Positions 1-8,771 of a stretch of 64,000 bases of DNA are shown piece by piece. A program made the translations under genes and the position numbers. The notes beneath the pieces are model-generated. The model did no database searches, was not told the DNA's origin, and worked only from the letters and a program-made list of their open reading frames with translations. Origin of the DNA: Mycolicibacterium flavescens (GTDB taxonomy: Bacteria; Actinomycetota; Actinomycetes; Mycobacteriales; Mycobacteriaceae); NCBI RefSeq assembly GCF_001722335.1, contig NZ_MIHA01000001.1, positions 124,001-188,000 of the forward strand, given 5' to 3'. How positions within the stretch are numbered: position 1 is the first letter of the stretch; every line of letters starts with the position of its first letter.

Positions 1-621
1 GACCGTGACGGGGACAAGTTCGTCGATGAACCGGCCGCTGTCGTGGGCGGCGACGGCGCGCCGATGGGACCGCAGCGCCAGTTCGTCTTGCTCGTCGCGG
101 GTGATGCCGTAGTCGCGGCGCAGGTTCTCCGCGGTCTCGATCATGCCGCCGGCGACGGGATGGCTTGTGCCACCGGCGGTCTCGCGGGCCCGGTCGAGCC
201 GGTCGCGCAGGGCGATCCCGCCCTGGCGGACGCCGGTGCGCAGGCCCAGGGCGTAGTGCTCGACGTTGGACATCGACTCCACCCCGCCGGCGACGACAAC
301 GCGCGCGGCACCGGTGGCGACCTGACCGGCCGCGTAGAGCACGGCCTGCAGGCCCGAACCGCAGCGGCGGTCGAGCTGCAGGCCCGGCACTGCGGTGCCC
401 AGGCCGGCGTCGAGGGCGGCGATCCGCCCGATCGCGGGCGCCTCCCCGTTGGGGTAGCCGTTGCCGAGCACGACGTCGTCGACGTCGTGCTCACCGAGAC
501 CGGTGCGGTCGACGAGCGCCTGCAGCGTGCGGGTGGCCAGGTCGGCGGCGGTCAGCGAGGCGAGCGCCCCGCCCATTCGTCCGACCGGGGTGCGCACGGG
601 GTTGCAGATCACGACGTTCAT
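1..621 (-). CDS. Thiolase / acetyl-CoA C-acyltransferase, N-terminal part (runs off the left edge)
   Basis: This is the first 207 codons of a thiolase, reading leftwards from an ATG at 619-621; the C-terminal half lies outside the window. The start MNVVICNPVRTPVGRMGG is the usual thiolase N-terminus. Around residue 88 the sequence DRRCGSGLQAV carries the nucleophilic cysteine that takes the acyl group from acyl-CoA. VAGGVESMSNVEHYALG is also a family signature. The family makes or cleaves 3-ketoacyl-CoA in beta-oxidation or acetoacetyl-CoA metabolism; the direction cannot be told from this part. A LysR gene starts 77 bases away on the other strand, so the two probably share a regulated divergent promoter and the thiolase may be its target. 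Confidence 0.9.
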   Translation of the reverse strand, partial: MNVVICNPVRTPVGRMGGALASLTAADLATRTLQALVDRTGLGEHDVDDVVLGNGYPNGEAPAIGRIAALDAGLGTAVPGLQLDRRCGSGLQAVLYAAGQVATGAARVVVAGGVESMSNVEHYALGLRTGVRQGGIALRDRLDRARETAGGTSHPVAGGMIETAENLRRDYGITRDEQDELALRSHRRAVAAHDSGRFIDELVPVTV

Positions 622-674
622 GGGTTCGAGCCTATGGACCGGGCTCGATATTCTGAAATACCTATTTGACGTGA

Positions 675-697
675 ATTGAGATCTGTAGCCTCTCAAT
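675..697. promoter_or_regulatory. Candidate LysR operator, inverted repeat
   Basis: ATTGAGA and TCTCAAT form a perfect 7-base inverted repeat with a 9-base spacer. It lies in the divergent thiolase/LysR gap and ends one base before the LysR GTG. It fits the T-N11-A layout of LysR sites. Its position suggests autoregulation plus control of the thiolase; this is inference from position and symmetry. Confidence 0.5.
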
Positions 698-698
698 C

Positions 699-1595
699 GT
701 GGAGCTGCGTCATCTGCGGTATTTCCAGGCGGTGGCCGAGGAGCTGCACTTCGGCCGCGCGGCCGACCGGCTCCACATGGCTCAGCCGCCGCTGTCCCAG
801 CAGATCCGTCAGCTCGAGCGCGAGATCGGCACCGACCTGTTCGTGCGCACCACCCGCAGCGTGGAATTGACCCCCGCCGGCGAGGCGTACCTGGCCCGGG
901 TGGTGCGCATCCTCGACGCCGTCGACAGCGCCGCGGACCAGGCCCGCCGGATCGGAGACGGCGTGGAGGGTCATCTGGCGATCGGATGCGTCGGCTCGGC
1001 GACCTACTCGCTGCTGCCGCGACTGGTCCGCGCGCTGGGCGAGGCGCTGCCGGAGGTCGACGTCAGTGTCCGCGGTGAGATGCTCGCCCCCGCCCAGCTC
1101 GCCGCGCTGCGGACCGGAGAGATCGACCTCGCGCTGCTGCGGCCACCGGTCGACGATCCCGACATCTCCGCCGAGCCGATCCGGCGCGACCGCCTGCTGA
1201 TCGCGCTGCCGGCCGACCACCCGTTGGCCGACCACGACGAACTCGACATCGACGACCTGCGCGACGCGGACCTCATCGGCCACGCCGGCGGCGGCCGGTC
1301 GCGGATGAGTTCGTTGGTGACCACCCTGTGCGTACGGGCCGGTTTCACTCCCCGGGTCCGCCACGAGGTCGAGGAGACCTCGACGCTGGTGACGCTGGTG
1401 GCGGCCGGACTCGGCGTCGCGGTGGTCCCCGAACCGACCGCCGCCCTCGGGATCGGCGGTGTGGTGTACCGACCGCTTCGCGCGCAGCAGGCCTCGGTCG
1501 AACTGCTCGTCGGCTACCGGAGCGCCAACGTCTCACCGTTGATCGCCAACGCGATCCGGGTCGTGCGCGCCGCAGCAACCACCGCCACCACCTGA
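699..1595 (+). CDS. LysR-family transcriptional regulator
   Basis: A 298-residue LysR regulator. Residues 1-60 form the winged helix-turn-helix (MELRHLRYFQAVAEELHFG, then AADRLHMAQPPLSQQIRQLE), and residues from about 90 form the type-2 periplasmic-binding-like effector domain. Length is typical for the family. The GTG start lies directly after an inverted repeat and has no clear Shine-Dalgarno sequence, so translation may be leaderless. It diverges from the thiolase gene, the classical arrangement for a LysR protein and its target. The effector is unknown; CoA esters or aromatic or fatty acids would suit the neighbour. It converges on dprA. Confidence 0.92.
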   Translation: MELRHLRYFQAVAEELHFGRAADRLHMAQPPLSQQIRQLEREIGTDLFVRTTRSVELTPAGEAYLARVVRILDAVDSAADQARRIGDGVEGHLAIGCVGSATYSLLPRLVRALGEALPEVDVSVRGEMLAPAQLAALRTGEIDLALLRPPVDDPDISAEPIRRDRLLIALPADHPLADHDELDIDDLRDADLIGHAGGGRSRMSSLVTTLCVRAGFTPRVRHEVEETSTLVTLVAAGLGVAVVPEPTAALGIGGVVYRPLRAQQASVELLVGYRSANVSPLIANAIRVVRAAATTATT

Positions 1596-1597
1596 CC

Positions 1598-1633
1598 ACC
1601 CGCCCTACCCGCCCGACCCGCCCTACCCGCACG
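1598..1633. repeat. 18-bp tandem duplication at the LysR/dprA junction
   Basis: Two copies of an 18-base unit (ACCCGCCCTACCCGCCCG, the second with one mismatch) lie head to tail between the convergent LysR and dprA genes. The second copy encodes the last residues and stop codon of dprA. No obvious terminator hairpin accompanies it. Confidence 0.6.
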
Positions 1634-2747
1634 ACAGCTTCCACCGTCCGTCGCGCGACACCACCAGCCCCTGCAGTTCGAGGTTCGCCAACGGACCCAG
1701 AACCTGGCGGGCCGGCAAACCGGATGCGACCGCGACCTCGTCGGCGGTGCGCCCACCACGCCGCGGCAGCGCGTCGTACACGCGCTTCTCGGTGTCGCTG
1801 AGCTCGTCCAGCGGTGAGGTCGGCCGCTGCTCGTCGAGCGCCAATTCGCCGATACGGCCGACATATTCGACGACCTCATCGGCACGCGTCACAATCCGGG
1901 CACCCTCGCGCAGCAACACATGGCAGCCGACCGACGCCGCGGACGTGACCGGCCCGGGCACCGCGCACACCGGGCGTCCCAAGCCACGCGCCCACGCCGC
2001 GGTGTTGGCCGCACCGCTGCGGGCCCCGGCCTCGACGACCACCGTCGCCCCGGCCAACGCGGCCACCAACCGGTTGCGGGTCAGGAAGCGGTGGCGCGCG
2101 GGCCGAGTCCCCGGCGGATACTCGCTGAGCACCAGGCCGTGTTCGGCGATACGCCGCAACAGCGCGGTGTGCCCGGCCGGATACGGCACGTCGATCCCGC
2201 CGGCGAGCACCGCGACCGTCGTCCCCTCGGCGGCCAGGGCCGCGCGGTGCGCCGCCCCGTCGATGCCGTACGCACCGCCGGAGACCACCGCGACCTCGCG
2301 TTCCACCAGACCGGAGGCGAGGTCGGCGGCGGCGAACTCCCCGTACGCCGTCGAAGCCCGGGTACCGACCAACGCCGCCGCCCGGTAGGCGACCTCGTCG
2401 AGAAGGGCAGGACCGATCGCCCACAACACCATCGGCGCATGCGCCTGCGACCGCATCCGGTCGGGCACACCGCCGAACCCGGTGAACGCCAGTAGCGGCC
2501 ACTCGTCATCGTCGGCGGTGAGCAGCCGCCCACCCAACCGCTGCAGTATCTCGAGATCCGCTGCTGTGGAGTCGATCTCGCGGCGCGCTTCGGCGATGCT
2601 GTTGACCTGCTCCCCCGCCTCCCCGCGGCGTACCCGCTCGGCGGCCTCGACGGCCCCCACCCGCGATACCAACCCGGCCAACGCCGGACATGGCGGTTCG
2701 ACCACCCGCGACAGGTAGGCCCACGCCAAGGCCACATCGTCGGTCAT
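1623..2747 (-). CDS. dprA: DNA-processing protein DprA (Smf)
   Basis: A 374-residue DprA/Smf protein, known from other bacteria to bind single-stranded DNA and load RecA during transformation; its role in mycobacteria is unclear. The Rossmann-like core is visible: GTRASTAYGEFAAADLASGL, then SGGAYGIDGAAHRAAL and the GGIDVPYPAGH segment. A winged-helix C-terminus (residues about 310-370) follows. An upstream in-frame extension is open, but the ATG at 2745-2747 is chosen because it overlaps the comM stop as ATGA, which implies translational coupling, and because MTDDVALAWAYLSRV is a normal DprA start. Last gene of yraN-comM-dprA. Confidence 0.95.
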   Translation of the reverse strand: MTDDVALAWAYLSRVVEPPCPALAGLVSRVGAVEAAERVRRGEAGEQVNSIAEARREIDSTAADLEILQRLGGRLLTADDDEWPLLAFTGFGGVPDRMRSQAHAPMVLWAIGPALLDEVAYRAAALVGTRASTAYGEFAAADLASGLVEREVAVVSGGAYGIDGAAHRAALAAEGTTVAVLAGGIDVPYPAGHTALLRRIAEHGLVLSEYPPGTRPARHRFLTRNRLVAALAGATVVVEAGARSGAANTAAWARGLGRPVCAVPGPVTSAASVGCHVLLREGARIVTRADEVVEYVGRIGELALDEQRPTSPLDELSDTEKRVYDALPRRGGRTADEVAVASGLPARQVLGPLANLELQGLVVSRDGRWKLSCG

Positions 2748-4255
2748 CTCGCCCTTCCTCCCTGCCGGAAACTCAGCGCGGTGGTGATGTCCTCCAGCAC
2801 CGGCGACGTGCGCCCGGCCAGATCCGCCAGCGTCCACGCGACCCGCAGCGTGCGATCCATCCCCCGGAGGCTGAGCGTTCCGCGGGCAGCAGCCACGTCC
2901 AGCGGTTTCATGGTTTCCGGCGGCAACCGGAATTTGCGGCGCAGAAGCGAGCCACTGACCTCGACATTGGTGCGAATACCGTACGGCCGCCACCGCTCGG
3001 CGGCGGCGTCGCGCGCGGCGGCCACCCGGGCCCTGACGACGGCGGTGGATTCGCCGTCCTCGGCGGTGGTGACACCCGCCCGCAGAGAATGCATCTGGAT
3101 GTCCAGATCGACCCGGTCGAGCAACGGGCCGGACAGCTTGCCGAGGTAGCGCCGCTTCTCCAGCGCACCGCAGACACAGTCACGCGGATCAGGGCGGGCG
3201 CACGGACACGGATTCGCCGCCAACACCAGCTGGAACCGCGCCGGATAGCACGCCACACCGTCTCGGCGGGCGATGCGAATCTGGCCGTCTTCCAACGGTG
3301 TCCGCAGCGCCTCGAGCACCGGCGTGGCGATCTCGGCGCACTCGTCGAGGAACAGCACTCCGCGGTGGGCCCTGCTGACCGCGCCCGGCCGCGCCATCCC
3401 CGAACCGCCGCCCACCATCGCGGCCACGCTCGAAGTGTGATGGGGCGCCACGAACGGGGGCCGGGTGATCAGCGGTGTGCTGCTCGACAACAGCCCCGCC
3501 ACCGAGTGGATCGCCGTGACCTCCAGCGCCTCGCTCTCCGCCAGAGGCGGCAACAGGCCCGGAAGACGTTGCGCAAGCATTGTTTTCCCGACTCCAGGAG
3601 GGCCGGTCAACATGAGGTGGTGCCCGCCGGCGGCGGCGACTTCGACGGCGAACCGGGCGTGACTCTGGCCGACCACATCGGCGAGATCGGCGGTTTCGCG
3701 CTGCACGGACGGAACCGAGTCGACCCGTGGTTCGAGCGATCCCTCACCTCTGATCCACGCGTGCAGATGGCGCAGATCGCGCACACCCCACACATCGATG
3801 CCGTCGATAAGACTCGCTTCGGGAAGGTTCTCGAAGGGAACGACAGCCGCGGGCCAACCCTCGCGTTTGGCGGCCGCGACGGCCGGCAGGATCCCCTTGA
3901 CCGGACGGACCCGCCCGTCGAGCGCCAGTTCGCCCAGCAGCACTGTCTTTGCAAGGCGCGGCCAATCGTCCTTCGTCTGCGCCGCGAGCACGGCCAGTGC
4001 CAGTGCCAGGTCGTACACCGAACCCATCTTGGGCAGCGTCGCCGGCGACAACGCGAGGGTCAGTTTCGTATCCGGCCAGTCCTGCCGGCTGTTGGTGATC
4101 GCGGCGCGAACCCGGTCGCGGGATTCCTGCAGCGCCGTGTCGGGAAGCCCGACCAGACTCACGCTCGGCAGCCCGCCCGAGATGTCGGCCTCGATCTCGA
4201 CGATGTGGCCGTCGAGTGCGCGCACCGCGACCGAGAACGCCCGCCCCACCGGCAT
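2744..4255 (-). CDS. comM: YifB/ComM-family Mg-chelatase-like AAA+ ATPase
   Basis: A 503-residue YifB/ComM family protein. Residues 1-170 form the Lon-protease-like domain (ALDGHIVEIEADISGGLPS; NSRQDWPDTKLTLALSPA). A Mg-chelatase-type AAA+ domain follows, with Walker A GPPGVGKTMLA near residue 217 and Walker B GVLFLDECAE. A C-terminal Mg-chelatase lid domain completes it. In Gram-negative bacteria ComM is a branch-migration helicase in recombination; that role is assumed here from family membership. The ATG abuts the yraN stop, and the stop overlaps dprA by four bases, so the three genes form one unit, as in other mycobacteria. Confidence 0.95.
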   Translation of the reverse strand: MPVGRAFSVAVRALDGHIVEIEADISGGLPSVSLVGLPDTALQESRDRVRAAITNSRQDWPDTKLTLALSPATLPKMGSVYDLALALAVLAAQTKDDWPRLAKTVLLGELALDGRVRPVKGILPAVAAAKREGWPAAVVPFENLPEASLIDGIDVWGVRDLRHLHAWIRGEGSLEPRVDSVPSVQRETADLADVVGQSHARFAVEVAAAGGHHLMLTGPPGVGKTMLAQRLPGLLPPLAESEALEVTAIHSVAGLLSSSTPLITRPPFVAPHHTSSVAAMVGGGSGMARPGAVSRAHRGVLFLDECAEIATPVLEALRTPLEDGQIRIARRDGVACYPARFQLVLAANPCPCARPDPRDCVCGALEKRRYLGKLSGPLLDRVDLDIQMHSLRAGVTTAEDGESTAVVRARVAAARDAAAERWRPYGIRTNVEVSGSLLRRKFRLPPETMKPLDVAAARGTLSLRGMDRTLRVAWTLADLAGRTSPVLEDITTALSFRQGGRAR

Positions 4256-4624
4256 CTACCCCACCCCCTGCACATGGGTGATCTCCGGTCTCGGGCTGCG
4301 GCCGATGCGCACGCCGACGACGTCGATGCGCACCCGCGCCCAGCTGCTGTGCTGGCCGGACAGCCACAGCCCGGTCAGCCGACGCAACCGGCGCACCTTC
4401 TGCGGCGTCACCGCGTACTCGACACCGCCGAACCGGTCGGTGGTACGGGTCTTCACCTCGACGAAGACCACCGTGCCAGTGGTGTCGTCGGCGGCGATCA
4501 CATCCAGTTCGCCGTACCGGCACCGCCAGTTGCGCTCGAGCACCCGCAACCCCAGCGCCTGCAGGTGCTCGACCGCGAGCTGCTCGCCCAGCGCGCCGAT
4601 TTCAGAACGGGTCATCGAAGTCAT
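4256..4624 (-). CDS. YraN / UPF0102 family nuclease-fold protein
   Basis: A 122-residue UPF0102 protein with the restriction-endonuclease-like core: GALGEQLAVEHLQALG, then RYGELDVIAADD and VVFVEVKTR. The E, D and E-x-K residues match the metal site of PD-(D/E)XK nucleases, although the family's activity is poorly defined. Two in-frame ATGs exist (4624 and 4615); the second gives MTRSEIGALG and may be the real start. It is first in the unit with comM and dprA, and marks the left edge of conserved backbone before the accessory region. Confidence 0.9.
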   Translation of the reverse strand: MTSMTRSEIGALGEQLAVEHLQALGLRVLERNWRCRYGELDVIAADDTTGTVVFVEVKTRTTDRFGGVEYAVTPQKVRRLRRLTGLWLSGQHSSWARVRIDVVGVRIGRSPRPEITHVQGVG

Positions 4625-4752
4625 GTCCCGACCGTGCGGCAGAGCACCGACACCTCACCGGCTTCACCTCACCGCCATCCCCAAGTGCGAATTCATCCAC
4701 AGACCCCCCGCCCCCCGGTTTCGGCGTCGTCAAAAAACGGGTACACGCCGGC

Positions 4753-5571
4753 ATGTCCAACACGTCGGTACCCGGGGTAGCCCAGCGGGCGACCAACAGC
4801 GATGCGTTCGAATACACCGCGCGAGCGGGTTTCGCGGTCAGCGGGGTGCTGCACCTGCTGGTCGGATACCTCATCCTGCGGATCGCCTTCGGCGCCGGCG
4901 GCAACGCCGACCAGTCCGGAGCACTGGCCACGCTCGCCCAGCAGACCGGCGGCACGGTGCTGCTGTGGGTGGTCGCCATCGGGTTGTTCGCACTCGGGCT
5001 GTGGCGGATCGCCGAGGCGGTGATCGGCGCCAAGCCCGGCGAGGGCGGCGGTCGCCACGGTGACGACACCCCCGCGTGGAAGCGTGCCAAGGCCGTCGGG
5101 TTGGCGATCGTCAACTTCGCCATCGCGTTCTCCGCGGTGCGCTTCGCCACCGGCAGCGGGCAACAGAGCAGTCAGCAGAACTCGAGCCTCAGCGCGCAGA
5201 TGATGCAGTCGGGGTGGGGTAAGGCGGTGCTGATCGCAGTCGGTCTCGGCCTGATCGCCGTCGGCGGCTACCACGTCTACAAGGGCGTGACCAAGAAGTT
5301 CTACAAGGATCTGCGCGTCTCGGGCGGCACGGCGGTCACCGCGGTCGGGGTGGCCGGCTACGCCGCCAAAGGCCTGGTCCTGGCCGGCGCCGGCCTGCTC
5401 GTCATCGTGGCGACCCTGCAGGCCGACCCCGCCAAGGCGAGCGGCTTCGACGCGGCGGTCAAGACACTCGGGCAGGCACCGTTCGGCAAATTCCTGCTGA
5501 TCCTGGCCGCGGTCGGGGTGGCCGCGTTCGGCGCGTACAGCTTCGTGCGCGCCCGCCACGGCCGGATGTGA
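4753..5571 (+). CDS. DUF1206 integral membrane protein
   Basis: A 272-residue membrane protein of the DUF1206 type, built from three repeated two-helix units. Each unit opens with a YTARAGFAVSGVLHLLVGYL-like segment: residues about 20-95, 105-170 and 190-265. The repeated A-R-x-G(Y/F)-x-x-x-G pattern is characteristic. Function is unknown. It stands alone between yraN (divergent) and a hemophore-like gene (convergent). The ATG at 4753 follows a C-rich, T-poor stretch without a strong ribosome site. Confidence 0.88.
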   Translation: MSNTSVPGVAQRATNSDAFEYTARAGFAVSGVLHLLVGYLILRIAFGAGGNADQSGALATLAQQTGGTVLLWVVAIGLFALGLWRIAEAVIGAKPGEGGGRHGDDTPAWKRAKAVGLAIVNFAIAFSAVRFATGSGQQSSQQNSSLSAQMMQSGWGKAVLIAVGLGLIAVGGYHVYKGVTKKFYKDLRVSGGTAVTAVGVAGYAAKGLVLAGAGLLVIVATLQADPAKASGFDAAVKTLGQAPFGKFLLILAAVGVAAFGAYSFVRARHGRM

Positions 5572-5590
5572 CCGCGAGCTGAGAGCCCGG

Positions 5591-5953
5591 CTAAGAACCC
5601 ATCGTCTCGAGCAGGGTCGCCAGTTGCACCGGGCTGACCGAGATCCCGCACTGGTTGCGCATGTCGGTGAGCGGACCGGCGATCCGCCGCAGGTCGAGGT
5701 ATTCCCCGGGATGCGCGGTGAAGTAGGCCCGCACCGCGTCACGCGCCTGCTCCGGGGGTTGGGTGGCGGCGGCGGTCAGCACGTCGTTGGCACCGGGGTG
5801 GGCCTCGAGATACCCACTGGCCTCACCGAGCACGCCGCTGGCGGTGGAGGCCAGCCCGCTGGCCGTGCACGGCGCCGCAGAAGCGACCGGGGCCGCCGTC
5901 ACCGAACCCACCAGAACCACGCCCAGCACTGCCGACCGCATCATTGCCCTCAT
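5591..5953 (-). CDS. Secreted hemophore-related small protein
   Basis: A 120-residue exported protein. A signal peptide ends near APVASAAPC, and the mature part is mainly helical with two cysteines (near the N-terminus and in RNQCG) that could pair. The pattern C-T-A-S-x-L-A-S, Y-L-E-A-H-P-x-A-N and AYFTAHPGEYLDLRRIAGPL fits the mycobacterial hemophore-related family that includes the heme-binding Rv0203. A second relative lies at 15140-15484. It diverges from the iron ABC operon, and the palindromic IdeR-like box at 6117 could serve both directions. Heme binding is inferred from the family. Confidence 0.8.
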   Translation of the reverse strand: MRAMMRSAVLGVVLVGSVTAAPVASAAPCTASGLASTASGVLGEASGYLEAHPGANDVLTAAATQPPEQARDAVRAYFTAHPGEYLDLRRIAGPLTDMRNQCGISVSPVQLATLLETMGS

Positions 5954-6116
5954 CCGCCCATCCTCGGTGTCGCCGCGGGCCGGCCGCCCCCGGATGCTGG
6001 GGAACGTACCGCTGCGTGCGGGCGCCCGCGGCGTTGTGCAGAAATGGTCACCGGGGGTTGACGCCGTCGGGATTGCGTACAGCGGGGCGGTCGAGCGTCG
6101 CGAAGAGGTATGTTCA

Positions 6117-6135
6117 TTAGGTTATCCTCAGCTAA
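6117..6135. promoter_or_regulatory. IdeR (iron regulator) box
   Basis: The 19 bases TTAGGTTATCCTCAGCTAA match 15 of 19 positions of the mycobacterial IdeR consensus TTAGGTTAGGCTAACCTAA, with the left half-site perfect. The box ends 41 bases before the ATG of the iron-binding lipoprotein gene and 164 bases from the divergent hemophore-like gene. Iron-replete IdeR would be expected to repress transcription here. Confidence 0.85.
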
Positions 6136-6176
6136 AGAACGTGGATTGACCAGCAAAAACAAGGGAGAGGTCCGGT

Positions 6177-7193
6177 ATGCGCGCACGGTGGAAGCGAATC
6201 GCCGCAGTGGTGTCGGCTGTTGCCGTGCTGGGCGGGTCCACCGCCTGCTCGAGTTCGGATGACGACGACGAACTTCTGATCTACAACGCCCAGCACGAGT
6301 CGCTGACCAAAGAGTGGATCGAGGCCTTCACCGAGGAGACCGGGATCAAGGTGACCTACCGGCAGGGCGGAGACACCGAGTTCGGCAACCAGCTCGTCGC
6401 CGAGGGCGCAGGCTCGCCCGCCGATGTGTTCCTCACCGAGAATTCACCGGCGATGGCCGCCGTCGAGCGCGCCGGGTTGTTCGCCGACCTCGACGCCGCA
6501 ACCCTCGAGCAGGTTCCCGCGCAGTACCGCCCGTCCACCGGCAAGTGGACCGGAGTGGCTGCGCGCAGCACGGTTTTCGTCTACAACACGTCGCGCTTGC
6601 AGCCCGACCAGCTGCCGAAGTCGCTGCTGGATCTGCAGCAGCCGCAGTGGAAGGGACGCTGGGGCGCGCCGCCGCCGAAGGCCGACTTCCAGGCCATTGT
6701 GTCGGCGCTGCTGCAGCTCGAGGGTGAACCCGCGACCGCGCAGTGGCTGGCCGGCATGAAGGCCAACGCCAAGCTCTACAGCGACAACATCGCCACGCTC
6801 AAGGCGGTCAACGCCGGCGAGGTCGACGGCGGCGTGATCTACCACTACTACTGGTACCGCGATCAGGCGAAAACCAAAGAGATCAGCGGTAATACGGCGC
6901 TGCACTACTTCAAGAACGAAGATCCCGGCGCGTTCGTGAGCCTGTCCGGCGGCGGCGTGCTGGCCTCCAGCGACAAGTTGGACCAAGCGCAGCAGTTCCT
7001 GACCTTCATCACCAGCCGGGCCGGCCAGGAGGTGCTCGAGAAGGGCACGTCGTTCGAGTACCCGGTCGCCAGCGGGGTCCCGGCGAATCCGGCTCTGCCA
7101 CCGTTGGATTCGTTGCAGGCCCCGGAGGTCGACCCGTCGGACCTCAACGCCCAGCAGGTGACCGATCTGATGACGAAGGCTGGCTTGCTGTAG
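6177..7193 (+). CDS. Ferric-iron ABC transporter substrate-binding lipoprotein
   Basis: A 338-residue binding protein of the FbpA/FutA/SfuA ferric-iron type. The N-terminus is a lipoprotein signal with the modified cysteine at residue 24 (GGSTAC-SSS), so it should be anchored outside the membrane. The first strand DELLIYNAQHES and the tyrosine-rich segment GVIYHYYWYRDQ are where Fe(III)-binding tyrosines lie in this family. The ATG follows GGGAGAGG at good spacing. The stop codon is followed at once by the permease GTG. An IdeR box lies upstream, supporting an iron substrate. Confidence 0.92.
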   Translation: MRARWKRIAAVVSAVAVLGGSTACSSSDDDDELLIYNAQHESLTKEWIEAFTEETGIKVTYRQGGDTEFGNQLVAEGAGSPADVFLTENSPAMAAVERAGLFADLDAATLEQVPAQYRPSTGKWTGVAARSTVFVYNTSRLQPDQLPKSLLDLQQPQWKGRWGAPPPKADFQAIVSALLQLEGEPATAQWLAGMKANAKLYSDNIATLKAVNAGEVDGGVIYHYYWYRDQAKTKEISGNTALHYFKNEDPGAFVSLSGGGVLASSDKLDQAQQFLTFITSRAGQEVLEKGTSFEYPVASGVPANPALPPLDSLQAPEVDPSDLNAQQVTDLMTKAGLL

Positions 7194-8771
7194 GTGGTCG
7201 CCGCTCCCCCTGTCTCACCTCCCGCGGCGCCTGCACCGCGGTCGCAGGGGACGCCCCGCCCGGGACCGCTGGTCTCGGTGACGGTGGCGATCCTGGTCGC
7301 GGCGACCTGTATCCCGCTGGGTTACGTGGTCTGGGCGGCATTTTCGGTCGGCTGGACGCGGGCCTATGAGCTGATCGTCCGCCCGCGGGTCGGTGAACTG
7401 CTCATCAACACCCTGGCGCTCGTGGCCATCACGGTGCCGCTCTGCGTGGTCATCGGGGTCGGTGTGGCCTGGCTGGTGGAACGCACCGACCTGCCCGGCC
7501 GCGCGCTGTGGCGCCCGCTGTTCGTTGCCCCGCTTGCGGTTCCGGCATTCGTCAACAGTTACGCCTGGCTCGGGGTCATCCCGTCGCTGCACGGGCTGGC
7601 GGGCGGCGTCCTGGTCACCACGCTGTCCTACTTCCCGTTCATGTACCTGCCCGTCGCGGCCACCATGCGCCGTCTCGACCCGGCCGTCGAAGAGTCGGCG
7701 AGGACGCTGGGATCCGGTCCGGCCGCGGTGTTCTTCCGCGTGGTGCTGCCGCAACTGCGGTTGGCCATCCTGGGTGGCGCTCTGCTCGTCGGAGTGCATC
7801 TGCTCGCCGAGTTCGGTGCGTTCGCGATGCTGCGCTTCGACACCTTCACGGTCGCGATCTTCCAGCAGTTTCAGGCCACCTTCGACGGCGCCGCGGGCAG
7901 CATGCTGGCCGGTGTTCTCGTCCTGCTGTGCCTGGCCCTGCTGATCGGTGAGGCGGCCGCGCGCGGCGGCGCCCGGTTCGCCCGGATCGGTTCGGGCGCA
8001 CCGCGGCAGGCCGCTGTGGTCGGGTTGCGGGCGAGTCGGATTCCCGCGCTGGCCGGCCTGGCGACGCTGGCGGTGCTGTCGATCGGCGTCCCGGTCGGCA
8101 CCATCATGCGGTGGCTGTGGCGCGGCGGAGCCGACGTGTGGATCGTCGACGAACTGTTCACCGCGCTGGGCCAGACCATCGGGCTGGCCACCGCCGCGGC
8201 CGTGGTGACCACGGTGCTGGCCTTCCCCGTCGCGTGGGTTGCGGTACGGTCCAGCGGTTTTCTGGCCCGCGCCGTCGAGGGCGCCAACTATGTGACCAGC
8301 TCGTTGCCCGGCATCGTCACCGCGCTGGCCCTGGTGACCGTCAGCATCCACTTCGCGCGTCCCCTCTATCAGAGCGTCTCGTTGATCGTGTTCGCCTATG
8401 TGCTGTTGTTCATGCCGCGCGCGCTGGTCAACGTCAGGGCCGGTCTCGCGCAGGTACCGGTCGGCCTCGAGGAGGCCTCCCGCTCGCTGGGCCGGTCACC
8501 GACGGCGACGTTCCTACGGGTGACTCTGCGCCTGACCGCACCGGCCGCGGCCGCCGGCGCGTCGCTCGTCTTCGTCGCGGTGGCAACGGAACTGACCGCC
8601 ACCCTGTTGTTGGCGCCGACCGGAACCCGGACGCTGTCGATGCTGTTCTGGTCGTACTCCAGTGAACTGGATTACGCGGCCGCCGCCCCCTATGCGCTGA
8701 CGCTGGTGCTGTTGGCGATTCCGGTCACGTTGCTGCTGTATCGGCAGTCGACGAAGGCGGCGGCGTTGTGA
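7194..8771 (+). CDS. Iron ABC transporter permease (duplicated, FbpB-type)
   Basis: A 525-residue permease made of two fused binding-protein-dependent transport modules (residues about 20-260 and 285-520), as in FbpB/SfuB. Each module has about six membrane helices and an EAA-type loop: EESARTLGSGPAAVFFRVVLP in the first and EEASRSLGRSPTATFLRVTL in the second. These loops dock onto the ATPase. The GTG start follows the stop of the binding-protein gene directly, and the end overlaps the ATPase gene by four bases (GTGA). The arrangement fits one polycistronic iron importer. Confidence 0.93.
   Translation: MVAAPPVSPPAAPAPRSQGTPRPGPLVSVTVAILVAATCIPLGYVVWAAFSVGWTRAYELIVRPRVGELLINTLALVAITVPLCVVIGVGVAWLVERTDLPGRALWRPLFVAPLAVPAFVNSYAWLGVIPSLHGLAGGVLVTTLSYFPFMYLPVAATMRRLDPAVEESARTLGSGPAAVFFRVVLPQLRLAILGGALLVGVHLLAEFGAFAMLRFDTFTVAIFQQFQATFDGAAGSMLAGVLVLLCLALLIGEAAARGGARFARIGSGAPRQAAVVGLRASRIPALAGLATLAVLSIGVPVGTIMRWLWRGGADVWIVDELFTALGQTIGLATAAAVVTTVLAFPVAWVAVRSSGFLARAVEGANYVTSSLPGIVTALALVTVSIHFARPLYQSVSLIVFAYVLLFMPRALVNVRAGLAQVPVGLEEASRSLGRSPTATFLRVTLRLTAPAAAAGASLVFVAVATELTATLLLAPTGTRTLSMLFWSYSSELDYAAAAPYALTLVLLAIPVTLLLYRQSTKAAAL

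Noticed and set aside
2690..4780. A 696-codon open frame on the plus strand opposite comM and yraN
   Set aside because: It is antisense to two clear genes, its translation is rich in Arg, Pro and His with no domain, and such frames arise from codon bias in GC-rich DNA.
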